A stretch of DNA of 64,000 bases from Cheiracanthium punctorium (taxonomy: Eukaryota; Arthropoda; Arachnida; Araneae; Cheiracanthiidae). The position numbers and the translations under genes were made by a program. Location of the stretch: positions 186,001-250,000 of the forward strand of contig JAWZYV010019980.1 of assembly GCA_038373885.1 (NCBI GenBank), given 5' to 3'. Within the stretch, counting starts at the first letter, position 1; every line of letters starts with the position of its first letter. The notes beneath the pieces are model-generated. The model searched no databases, was not told the origin of the DNA, and saw nothing but the letters and a program-made list of their open reading frames with translations. Of this stretch, positions 1-10,221 are shown one piece after another.

Positions 1-825
1 TATTGTAATCATGAAAAAATTCGACTTCGAGATTTTGGTGTATTTACACGTTTTGAGGGCTTCTGAATCCATTTATGCTATTTTTACGAGATGTATGTAT
101 GTATGTGTGTATGTGTGTGTGTGTGTGTGTGTTTGTGTGTATGTGAGTGAACACGATAGCTCCTGAACGGAGCATTCGATTGAGCTCAAATTGGATATAT
201 ATCTCATAAACCACCGTCGCAAGACCGGTATTGATTTTGGTGTGTATAGGACTTATAGTTTTTCTACAGGGCTACGACAAAGATTTCTTTTACATTATGG
301 CCTAGGGGGGGAATTTCTTGAAAGTGCGCTAGCGTTTAAACGGTACATTCGATTGAGCTCAAATTGGGTATATATGTTATAAACCACCGTCGCAAGACCG
401 GTATTGATTTTGGTGTGTATAGGACTTATAGTTTTTCTACAGGGCTACGACAAAAATTTCTTTTACATTATGGCCTATCGCGGGAAATTCTTTAAAGTGC
501 GCTAGCGTTTAAATGGTACCTTCGATTGAGCTGAAATTGGGTATATATGTTATAAATCACCATCTTAAGACCGGCATTGATTTCGGTGTGTATAAGACTT
601 ATAGTTTTTCTACAGGGCTACGACAAAAATTTCTTTTATATTATGGCATAATGGCACATGGGGAGAAATTCTTGAAAGTGCGCAAGCGTTTAAACGGTGA
701 ATTCGATTGAGTTTCAATTTGGTATATATGTTTGAATTATTCATCGATTAAAATTTATTTAAATGCTTGGTATTGATCTTAATCGTAAGTGTTCGGAAAG
801 TCGAGTGGAGTCACTCCAGATTTTT
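1..825 (+). repeat. HINE-A repeat copy, 5' end cut by the window
   Basis: Tandem units of about 165 bp, each including 'TTTTTCTACAGGGCTACGAC' and 'CATTCGATTGAGCTCAAATT', run over roughly 150-720. A (GT)n/(ATGT)n microsatellite precedes them at about 93-140. The 3' end has 'GTTCGGAAAGT', then a GAGTG-gagt-CACTC hairpin, then 'CAGATTTTT'. The same parts occur in reverse at 4530-5092 and 5187-5677. A subterminal inverted repeat, central tandem units and a terminal hairpin are the known plan of Helentron-derived elements such as Drosophila DINE-1; assigning this family there is inference. The small frames inside are repeats of one another and not genes. Confidence 0.7.
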
Positions 826-1838
826 GTTACTTTAAAATTTACCTATTATTGTTACCACCCACTCCAAATAACAAAACATTTCTTGCTTCATACCTGCTTC
901 ATCTATATGCAAATAATATAATTGCAACAATGAATTTTTAAAAAAATATCTGTGTAAGTTTACACCAAATTTGAAATAGAAAACTGTGGATTATGCAATA
1001 TTAACTTAAAATGCAAAATGCACAAATAAAAATCAAGACTAAATTATTAGAAATTGAGCATTTCATAAAGTTATAAAGTTATTAAAATTCATTTGATTTA
1101 AATAATTTCTTAAAACTAAGAAGCAAAAACTTTAAATCTGTTTAATAATACTAATGTGAAATATTGTTTTTTTTAAATAAAAAATACCTTTAATAAAAAA
1201 TTCAGAAATTTACATTAAAAAGCCTTAATTTACGTTTCATATGTAAATTAAATTTATAATTTAACATTTTTATGCTTTTATTTTTCATCAGCTAAAGCAA
1301 AATTGAAGATCTGGTAATAAAATTTACATTTCAATATGTGTCATCTTCAGTCACTTTTATTTGATTATTATAAAATAAACTAATTTTCATTAACTAAAAT
1401 TATGTTACATTAAAATGAGCGTTGAAAAATATTCATTGAAGATAATAGATAATCTAATTTATTGATTAATTCATTATCACTATATCCATTATCACTATAA
1501 TAAACTAACTACATTTTCACCGAACAGATGGCGCCAGCACCGTCCTTAAAGCTCTGTGCGGTTTCCGGTCTCTCGATCTCGCTGAGCATGCGCAGACGCG
1601 GTATTCTTCCGGGCGGTTGGGATCGGCGAAAATGCAATTTTAATTACATTTTTCCACTTTTGCTTACCTGGTTGCCTTAGTAACAAATGGGTAAAAAAAA
1701 AGAAAAAAGATGTTCTATCTTAAGATAATTTCAAATCTTAATTTAACATCAAATATTAAAATATTGATTTTATATTTGTTAACGAGTGCGTATATCGTGG
1801 CTGACAGAAAAGAAGTTTTTCGTCTGCCACGGTATATA
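826..1838. other. AT-rich intergenic DNA
   Basis: No coding signal seen. A short GC- and CpG-richer block at about 1511-1640 contains an NRF1-like 'GAGCATGCGCAGA' and could be a promoter remnant, but no exon is visible beside it. Confidence 0.5.
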
Positions 1839-2242
1839 TCAGGTTGTAATGAAAGTTTTCCGCCATATCTGCCTGAAAAACTAACTTCTAACTCCTTAGA
1901 TAACTGTATTTGAACTTTCGGTACCAAACCTGCACAGTGTCACGTTATACAACAATAGTACTTAAAGCTGTACTCATAATTTGTTGATATTCTAGAGCTG
2001 ACTTTTTGCAACACAACTGGAAGTTAATGATGGTTCTAATCCTCTAGAGCTATAGTTCCATTTGGAGACACCTTGTAATTAATGATAACTATATTTTTCA
2101 GAGATTTCACAACACAGTGTTATAAAGTAAGCCTCTTTCTTTCAAATGTCAAAAATAGTTCGACAAAATATGAGCAAATACGCCAATGCGAACTGTGTTC
2201 TGACGATGTTTGCGGTGGCGGGAAACTTTCGTTACAACCTAA
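1839..2242. mobile_element. mariner-type MITE
   Basis: About 404 bp with terminal inverted repeats 'TCAGGTTGTAATGAAAG' and 'CTTTCGTTACAACCTAA', flanked by TA on both sides (1837-1838, 2243-2244). A second copy lies at 44601-44998 with the same ends and TA flanks. TA target duplication and 'TTAGGTTG' termini fit the Tc1/mariner superfamily. No transposase is encoded. Confidence 0.8.
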
Positions 2243-2278
2243 TATCTACATTAGAAAATGGCTTAGAATTCATTAATG

Positions 2279-2808
2279 AGTTCTTTATGTAACATGAATT
2301 TAATATTTTAATATGAGTTTTGAAATTTAAAGCTGTGTTAAAATATGTCGCAGCATGAAATAAATGTAAATACTGCTTGTTTGAGTATGATCGTAATTAT
2401 AAATAAACACTTTAAATATTGCATTCACACAAACTACATTCTTCTAAATATACTAATATTTCTTAAAATACAGATTTTGGGCAAAATAGTAACACGACAT
2501 TACTTCGCTTCGAAACTATTGCCTATATTAATTACGAAATAGTATTCTGAGACAATTATGTATTTAAAACACATCTGAATCCAGTAAGTAATATATATCA
2601 CGTTCATAAGTCTATGTATTTAATTTTTTGAAGTTCTGCTAATTCAACGATCCCCATTTACTTCGCCTCGATGGAAATGTAAACAACCTGAGATGCACAG
2701 AAACAGAAGATGCGCAGTTACCCAGTGTGCGTAACGCAATCTGTTTACAACAACGGCGTTATCCAACTTTCTAAGAGAAGTGTCCCCCTCCTATAAATTT
2801 GCCTTCGT
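2279..2808 (-). repeat. LTR fragment related to the Gypsy LTR at 6799-7439
   Basis: Clearly similar along its length to 6799-7353 ('GAAATAAATGTAAATACTGC', 'GATGCGCAGTTACCCAGTGT'). It lacks the last ~85 bp that the Gypsy-associated copy has. It is probably a solo or truncated LTR. Confidence 0.55.
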
Positions 2809-2859
2809 GGTTTTTCCGTTAGAGTTTGAATCGAGAGAATGTCTATGTTGTGGTATTTT

Positions 2860-3264
2860 TCTTTAACTGTGTTCCTAAACTGGTGTTTTCTTCTGTTGGT
2901 TGGTATCGAATGCACGGAGGGTCTATTATTGCGTTTTTCTATGGCATTGTTCTTAAACCTTTGTTTTCCTCTGCTATGTTTTGTTAGAAGTATTATTCTG
3001 TTTCCGTACTCTTAAAATGAAGTTCTCGTCTGCTAGTTTGGCTCGATTTTCTTCATGTTTTTCTATCACCGCGTTCTTAAACCGTAGTTTTCGCCTGCTG
3101 GTTGGGTTTGATCGCAGGCAGCTTCCGCTTTTTCAAAACCATGTGAGCGTTATTTCCGTCAGAAAAAATATCTGAGTTACTCCCTAGTCGCGTCTAAAGA
3201 AGTTTTACTTCAAAACAATATCTGAGTTACTCCCTAGTCGCGCCTAAAGAAGTTTTAATTCAAA
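2860..3264. repeat. degenerate tandem repeats
   Basis: Around 2860-3135 there are about four decayed units of 60-75 bp, recognisable by 'GTTCTTAAACC' followed by 'GTTTTC.TCTGCT'. They are followed by two near-identical ~47-bp direct copies at about 3170-3264, each with 'CTGAGTTACTCCCTAGTCGC'. On the minus strand the first block reads as short Lys/Glu-rich peptides broken by stops. No gene is called. Confidence 0.5.
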
Positions 3265-4529
3265 AATCTTAGTAACCAGATTTCAGCCTCCCAATTTACT
3301 GCTTCCACACATGGGCAACCTCCAGCCCACGGGCCACATGGGGGCCCGCCTTGGACTTTGGACCGGCCCAGAGAATAAGTCAAAACTCTGTATAAAATCT
3401 ATATAAAACATTCAAACTCCCATATAGATCCGTATAATACGGCCCGCGACTTCGTTAACATTCTGAAGTCAGGCCCAGGAGTTCGCTAACATCGTAAAGT
3501 TCTGTCCGCAACTTTTCAAAGGTTGTCTATACGATGATAAAATAAATGAGTTGAAATCATCAACTGCAGTGAATGAAAACTAAACTGGTGGCTGATCACC
3601 TGTAAAATTTATTTGAATTTCGGTTGCGAGCCCAATTTTGGAATCGATCATATAATTGTAAATTTTTTCATCGGAGTTTCAAAGATCGGTTCATTATAAA
3701 CGGTTGTCCCATACAAAAAATCGTCAGGGTAACTACATTTAAATATTTATCGTCAACGAATAAGGCAGTTAAAGTAGAAATCAACCTAGTGCCGTTATAA
3801 AAAAAAATCGGAATTTTAATGTTACGTCACGGGATCCTCTTTCTTTCTGTCTATCATTGTAAAGGGTGCCATTTTCATTTAAATTCGGCTAAGCTGAAAC
3901 TTTTATCCACTTTTGAAATTCGCATCATATGGATCAATAAAATACATGAAAAATATATATAGTTTTAATATTTATGCAAAAACACATTTAGCTTTACGTT
4001 AGTTACAAAAAGAAGAAGTAATAAATTCAGGCAATATTTGACATAAGATTTACGAATAGTTTGTATTAATAACTATGACTCAAGAATAATTAAATTATTT
4101 ACGTATATTCCATCAAGATGCTTGCGGGGAATGGCAACGGGAATGGTTTTCTCTTTTTCTTTCGCTGGTTGCCACGACGACAGTTTGAAATAAAAATAAC
4201 TTTTTTATTCTAAAAAAACTTATGTAGCTGAAAGGTGTAATAGATCTAGTTATTAAAATATTTATTTGTCTGTGTACTGGATATCAAGTTCCATTTATTT
4301 TGTTTCTTTGCGATTACATTTATTTCGATTACATTTATTTCTTAATCCGCCCCAAACTTATTTGTACGTCCTTTTTACGAAGATTGAATCGATCAACCGT
4401 GTTTCTCAAAGGATCAATAGATGGCGCTACCGTGCAAAATTTTATATTTTGAGCGTTTTAGATATTTTTTTCAGTCATGTGACCTAGCTCAATCGTTTCA
4501 GGGGCCCAAAAATCCACCAATCCACATAT
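3265..4529. other. intergenic, with one dispersed repeat
   Basis: No gene seen. At 3880-4255 there is a ~370-bp repeat whose reverse-complement relative fills 42183-42528 inside HINE-C copy B. A CG-rich patch at 3305-3365 looks like old repeat DNA. Confidence 0.5.
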
Positions 4530-5092
4530 ATACCCAATTTGAACTCAATCGAAATTACTGTTTAAACGCTAGCGTACTTTCAAGAATTTCCACCCATAGG
4601 CCATAATGTAAAAGAAATCTTTGTCGCAGCCCTGTACAAAAACTATAAGTCCTATACTCACCAAAATCAATACCGGTCTTTCGACGGTGGTTTATAACAT
4701 GTATACCCAATTTGAGCTCAATGGAATGTACAGTTTAAACGCTAGCGCACTTTCCAGAATTTTCCCCCATAGGTCATAATGTAAAAGAAATCTTTGTCGT
4801 AGCCCTGTAGAAAAACTATAAGTCCTATACACACCAAAATCAATACCGGTCTTGCGACGGTGGTTTATAACATATATACCCAATTTGAGCTCAATCGCAT
4901 GCCCCGTTCAGCAGCTATCGTGTTCACTCACATACACACAAACACACACACACACATACATACATACATCTCGTAAAAATAGCATAAATGAATTCAGAAG
5001 ACCTCAAAACGTGTAAATACACTAAAATCTCGAAGTCGAATTTTTTCATGACTACAATACTTTCCTTACATGGTACATGTTCGAAAAGTAAA
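4530..5092 (-). repeat. HINE-A copy, lacking its 3' end
   Basis: The 5' end is at about 5092 (minus-strand 'TTTTTACTTTTCGAACATG'). It runs through the microsatellite and two to three tandem units down to about 4530, where the family similarity stops before the 3' hairpin. Confidence 0.65.
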
Positions 5093-5186
5093 AATGCTTG
5101 AATTCGTTTACTTTATAAAAATATTTTTTAAGGCGTATTTAAATAACTTGTTATTTATTGCTCATATTTCGGTTCTAGCTCAAGCA

Positions 5187-5677
5187 TTTAAAAAAATCTG
5201 GAGTGACTACACTCGACTTTCCGAACACTTACGATTATTACCAAACATTTAAATAAATTGCAATTGATGTATAATTCAAACATATATACCAAATTGAAGC
5301 TCAATCGAATACGCCTTTTAAACGATAGCCCACTTTCAAGAATTTCTCCCCATATGCCATAATGTAAAAGAAATTTTTGCCGTAGCCCTGTAGAAAAACT
5401 ATACGTCCTATACACATCAAAATCAATACTTGTCTTACGATGGTGATTTATAACGTATATACCCAATTTGAGCTCAATCGAATGCCCCGTTTAGGAGCTA
5501 TCGTGTTCACTGACATACATACACACACCCATACATACATACATCTCGTAAAAATAGCATAAATGAATTCAGAAGACCTCAAAACGTGTAAATACACCAA
5601 AATCTCGAAGTCGAATTTTTTCATAATTACAATACTTTCCTTACATGGTACATGTTCGGAAAGTAAAAATAAGTTCT
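5187..5677 (-). repeat. HINE-A copy, both ends present
   Basis: The 5' end is at about 5677 ('TTTTTACTTTCCGAACATG' on the minus strand). It has one central unit, then the 3' 'GTTCGGAAAGT' with a hairpin and 'CAGATTTTTT' at 5187. The 5' 'ACTTTCCGAAC' is repeated in inverted form just inside the 3' end. Confidence 0.7.
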
Positions 5678-5866
5678 CAATCCTTCGGGATTACCCTGAA
5701 AAATAATCCTGATTACACCACTATTTAGTACTAAAATGTCAGAAAGCACGAGCACCCCCTCACTAACGTGCTTTTATTCTTATAGATATTGCTCTACAAT
5801 TGCAAGAACACCCCCTTTCTCCCCCCCCCAAAAAAATCTGATATTTGCACCCACGCATAACATAAA

Positions 5867-6640
5867 AAGAGTTGATTCCTACTTTAAATCCCCCCACTCT
5901 CGCCAACCTAAGAAATCGCCGCACTTTGGCGAGCTTTGCAATCATGGGTCTCTAGGATTTAAGTATGGTCTAGTAAGTCTAGGAGGAGAATCGCCATTTA
6001 AATACCGTACATCCCCGCATTGTATAAAACAGACGTCATATCTAATCCCATATCATAATTGAGCAGCAGATACTGTATCTATCTTAGGTTGCGTCATCAG
6101 TAACGAAAACAAAACATACGGATCTTTCAAGCCTCATCAAAACGAGACCATTCGGCACATGCGAAATGCAACCCCCTTACTAGTCATAGCGAAACATACT
6201 GCTTCTGCTACTCAAATACCTCAAATACCAAGACTCATTTTCCCCTTCAAACCGCGATCTGGTATGAAGTAACAAATAACGAAAGATATTAGTACTCGAT
6301 TACCGGAACTCATTTTCCCCCTTCAAAGTTCGTCTGTATTCGAAGTTCGAAGCTGATCGATTCGAATGCAGTAATGGCTGAAATTCTAAATTAGCAATTC
6401 GTTACTTCCGAGTCTGAGTGATTATCCGCATCTCAGTAACGAATACATACGGTTTGCTACAGCTCTGTTTTTGTATTTATGTGGCAACCTTAATTTAGAA
6501 TTTAAATGGCGATTCTCCTCCTAGACCCTACTTAACTCCTAGAGACCCATGATTGCAAAGCTCGCAAAAGTGCGGCGATTTCTTAGGTTGGCGAGAGTGG
6601 GGGGGTTAAAATAAGAATCAACTCTTTTTTGTTCCATAAA
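5867..6640. repeat. R6 repeat as an inverted pair
   Basis: Arms of about 135-150 bp (5867-6003 and 6488-6640) are inverted copies of each other, sharing 'CTCTCGCCAACCTAAGAAAT' and 'GGGTCTCTAGGA'. The spacer 6004-6487 has no recognisable content. The same arm recurs at 53505-53565. Confidence 0.65.
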
Positions 6641-6798
6641 ACACATGTGTGGAATCGAAATCTATCTTAAAATCACCTACTGAAACTGTTTTACTATCTT
6701 CGCCAAGTATATTAAAACTAAACTTCACCCTTTTAAATACTGTTTGGAATGGGCATCACAATCCACGAGTGTGCGTGTTTGTCTTTAATGTTCCATAA
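6641..6798 (-). repeat. R6 tandem unit, left flank of the Gypsy element
   Basis: A ~159-bp unit related to the tandem units at 50030-50415. On the minus strand it reads through a 'VGDFKIDFDS'-like peptide. It continues on the other side of the Gypsy element at 14477-14890, so the retroelement appears to have entered an R6 copy. Confidence 0.6.
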
Positions 6799-7439
6799 TG
6801 TTCTTAATGTAACATGAATTTAAAATTTTAACATGAGTTTCTTAGCGGCAATTTAAAGCTGTGTTAAAATTCGTCACAGCATGAAATAAATGTAAATACT
6901 GCTTGTTTGAGTATGATCGTCATTATAAATAAACACTTTTTAAATATTGCATTCACACATACAACATTCTTCTAAATTTACTACTATTTCTTAAAATACA
7001 GCTTTTGGGCAAAATAATAACACGACATTACATACATAACATTACTTCGCTTCGAAATTATTGCCTATATTAATTACGAAATAGTATTCTAAGACAATTA
7101 GGTAATTAAAACACACCTGAAGCCAGAAATTATTATATATATCACGTTCAGAAGTCTATGTATTTCATATTTTTATGAAGTTACGCTAAGTCAACGATCT
7201 CCATTTACTTCGCCTCGATGGAAAAATAAACAACTGGATGCGCAGAAGCAGGAGATGCGCAGTTACCCAGTGTGCGTAGCGCCATCTGTTTGCAACAGCA
7301 GCGTTATCCAACTTTCTAAGAGAAGTGTCCCCTCCTATACATTTACCTTCGTGCTCTAGACTACGAATGTAAACAAGACTGTAGTGTTGCCACTTCACAG
7401 TAATAGTGGTGTTGCCACTATATGAGAAATATTATGACA
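6799..7439 (-). repeat. candidate 3' LTR
   Basis: On the minus strand it begins TGTCATAATA and ends AAGAACA, the usual TG...CA pattern. It starts 20 bp after the integrase stop codon. Only its first ~85 bp are shared with the remnant at 14391-14476; the rest matches the fragment at 2279-2808. Confidence 0.55.
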
Positions 7440-7458
7440 ATCACCTATCGCATAGTTT

Positions 7459-8650
7459 TTAGTTCGTCAAATATTCAGATAAATAGTGCGGCTTACGCCT
7501 TAGTCTTATAGGACGTGTTCTAGAATCACCACCTAAATTCTCAGCAGTCGTGCAAGGGCTTTCTAAACCAGGTTCTGCACTATTACGTATTGTTGGAATA
7601 TTGTCTGAGGTAACATTTTTCATTATTCCAGGACTGTTTGCTGGCTGCACAGGAGGTACTTTCGTTGTAGTCAAATCATCATGACTGAAAGGGGCGAGTG
7701 CAATGGGATCATTGGAGAAGCTTTCGTTTTCATTATTTGCAGGAGAATCTCCTCTGGGTGCCAAGTGTCGTACAGAAACAGTGGTTTCACGACCATCAGG
7801 TAGCCTCACATGCGCGTAATCCGGGTTTGCTTCCAGCAGTTCCACTTCTTGCACAGTAGGTTCATATTTGCTATTTCTGGCAAAATTTTTCATCAGTACT
7901 GGACCAGGATGAGACAGCCATGTTGGTAAAGAGCACCCATTGCATGATCTTCTTGTATGTGAAAACATTAGTTCATGTGGAGTGGCATTCGTTGAAGTAC
8001 ACAACAAAGAACGAATAGAATGCAGTGCCGTCTGCAGTACTTCTTCCCATTGCTCTATTTTCATTCCCTTTGACTTTAATGCCAGATGGATAGTTTTCCA
8101 GATAATCCCATTGTACCGTTCTACCTGGCCATTTCCTTCTGGGTTATAAGGTGTGGTTCGGCTGGTTGCAATATTGAGTGATGTTAGGAAATCTTTCAAT
8201 TCACGTGACATGAATGATGTACCCCTGTCTGAGTGGATAAATGCAGGCATCCCAAATATTGAAAAGATGTTCTTCAAATTAGCAATAACTGTAGAAGCAG
8301 AGATATCGGAACAAGGAATTGCAAAAGGGAATCTAGAGTACTCATCTACAACAGTAAGGAGGAAACAGTGTCTGGAAGATGACGGCAAAGGACCTTTGAA
8401 ATCTAGATTCAATCTCTCAAAAGGAGCAGTTGCTTTGATCAGTCTTCCTACTGATTTACAAAAGCGGGGTTTTACTTCGTTACAGCAGGTGCATGACTTT
8501 GTAACTCTCTTGATCTCCTCCAGGGAGAAAGGTAAATTTTTAGATCTGACCCAATGATACATGCGGGTGATTCCGGGATGACACAAGGCATCGTGAAGTT
8601 GATTCAGACTTACTTCAGGGCAAGTGGCAGCAATTATCCTGGATAAAGGC
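7459..8650 (-). pseudogene. Gypsy integrase domain of pol
   Basis: The integrase inserts the retroelement cDNA into the genome. A zinc-binding HHCC motif (His39, His44, Cys73, Cys76, numbering the frame opened at 8709) is followed by the catalytic core: Asp103 in 'LNLDFKGPL', Asp161 in 'IHSDRGTSF' and Glu197 in 'GNGQVERYNG', giving D,D(35)E spacing. A basic C-terminal tail ends at 7459. The domain itself is uninterrupted, but it is out of frame with RNase H upstream: one extra base near 8645 breaks the conserved ADALSR-type linker. The real polyprotein therefore did not begin at the Met at 8709; that Met and about 20 residues after it are out-of-frame sequence. Confidence 0.9.
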
Positions 8651-9286
8651 ATCAGCTGTAGCATTTTTATTTCCAGGGCGGTAGAGGATATCATACTTAA
8701 AGCAAGCAAGTTCTAACCTCCATCGCATAATTTTGTCGTTCTTTATCTTACTATTATGATGTTGGTCGAACATGAAAGAAACTGATCTCTGATCGGTAAA
8801 ATCTTCAAAATGCCTCCCAATCAAGTAGTGGCGCCAGTGTTTCAGTGACTCTACAATGGCATATGCTTCTTTCTCTACAGCACAGTGTTTACGTTCAGAT
8901 TCATTCAGAGTCCTAGAGAAGAAAGCTACAGGACGCTGAGCTTGACTGAGGGTGGCTCCTATAGCAAATTCAGAAGCATCTGTTTCTACTCTGAATGGAA
9001 TATTATCTTTGATGGCAGCTAAAGAAGCATTACCTATAGCCTGTTTTAGAAAATTAAATGCTTTCACAGCCTCCTCAGGGAGAGGAAAAGGACCTTTGCA
9101 TAAGAGAGGGCGAATCTTTTCAGAGAAGTTGGGTATCCAACGACTGTAGTGAGCAAACATACCAAGTGCCCGTTGTAAAGGGAATGCGTAGAAATTGAAA
9201 TAGTTTGCCATCAGCCTCAAAAGCGGTGAAATATTTTTCTGAATTCATTAGTGGTACTTGATGATAAGCACTTCTTAAGTCAATTG
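8618..9286 (-). pseudogene. Gypsy reverse transcriptase remnant and RNase H
   Basis: From 9286 downward: 'STIDLRSAYHQVPL', carrying the first catalytic Asp of reverse transcriptase, then a 'KLFQF' box. The frame then breaks near 9190-9210, and the YxDD palm region is absent. What follows is 'LGMFAHYSRWIPNF' and an RNase H with 'ETDASEFAIG', 'VEKEAYAIVE' and 'FTDQRS', which carry the Asp-Glu-Asp set. The deletion makes it inactive as a polymerase. The missing core shows that the damage is not only the hAT insertions. Confidence 0.85.
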
Positions 9287-9294
9287 TGCTAAAC

Positions 9295-10135
9295 CAGTGG
9301 TTCCCAACCTTTTTTCAATCGCGACCCCTTTTAGATTTTTCAAAACTTTCCGCGACCTATCTGCCATGTTTGACCAATAAAAAAAAATTAATAATGAAAA
9401 AATACATCTTGAGATTTAAAAATATCTATTTAATACGTACTGATTTTCAATAGGATGATTGCGGATGAATTTGACTGACAAGTTTGGCTATTCTTGGCTG
9501 AATATTGGTCAAAGTCAACTGCATGTCATCTTAGACATCTAATTTATAACTGGCTTTTGTCTTCTTCTGCAAAAGAGTTGAAAATCCAACTTCACGCAGA
9601 CAAGTGTGGATGCAAATGTCGTTAACATTTGACACGAAAAATTATCGGATATGAGCAATGCACAGCACACCAAAATTGAGTTAACGGTTTTTCTTGGTCT
9701 AAATCACTTGCGGAGGAGTCATTTTGCAAATTTAAAAATTCACCCTGCACTTCATCAGGAAGGTCGGGGACATCTAAAGATGTGTGAAATGGATTTTGCA
9801 CGATTCAGATTGAAGGGCTTCAAATTGGCTACTAATTACCCCCTTTAAATGAATTGCAATTCCTATTTCCGACTCTTCTGCCTTAATGCGTAGGTTCTCA
9901 AGCATTAGTTAACACTCCTAGATTCACCGACGTCATTTTTTGCAGCTTTAATACAAAAGCCCTGACGAGAATAAGGATTTTTTCTTTCCAAAGGAAAAGA
10001 GAGAAAGGTGTCTCATGGCAAAAAAACATGAAAATAGTTTACTATTAATTTCCTACAAAAGCGGTCTGCGGCGACCCCAGAAAAAAGGCATGGCGACCCA
10101 CTTGGGGGTCGCGACCCCCCGGTTGGGAACCACTG
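9295..10135 (-). mobile_element. hAT element (841 bp) inserted in the Gypsy reverse transcriptase
   Basis: Terminal inverted repeats 'CAGTGGTTCCCAACC' match perfectly at both ends, and an exact 8-bp target duplication TGCTAAAC lies at 9287-9294 and 10136-10143. Both are hAT hallmarks. On the minus strand a decayed transposase C-terminus is readable around 9430-9640 ('KTKASYKLDV', then after a stop 'MQLTLTNIQPRI'), similar in style to ZBED/SCAND3-like hAT tails. Removing the insert and one target copy makes the Gypsy frame continuous across the site. Confidence 0.93.
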
Positions 10136-10143
10136 TGCTAAAC

Positions 10144-10213
10144 ACTTCGTACGTAGCAACTTTAGATATCAGTTCTTCAATTCTTGGAAGAGGGTAGGCA
10201 TCCAGCAAAGTAA
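10144..10213 (-). pseudogene. reverse transcriptase fragment stranded between two hAT elements
   Basis: About 70 bp of Gypsy pol remain between the two insertions. They read 'LLDAYPLPRIEELISKVAT' on the minus strand, the conserved segment just before the first catalytic Asp. The frame joins the Gag-Pol piece at 12881 on one side and the piece at 9286 on the other once one copy of each target duplication is ignored. Confidence 0.88.
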
Positions 10214-10221
10214 ATTTGTTT

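Noticed and set aside
191..710. Pair of ~64-residue related peptides
   Set aside because: They are translations of the HINE-A tandem unit, also found antisense at 4692-4883 and 5188-5466.
5736..6062. 108-residue plus-strand frame
   Set aside because: Low-complexity C-rich and R6 palindrome sequence.
8153..8557. 134-residue plus-strand frame
   Set aside because: It lies antisense to the integrase catalytic core, which has clear motifs. It is a shadow frame.
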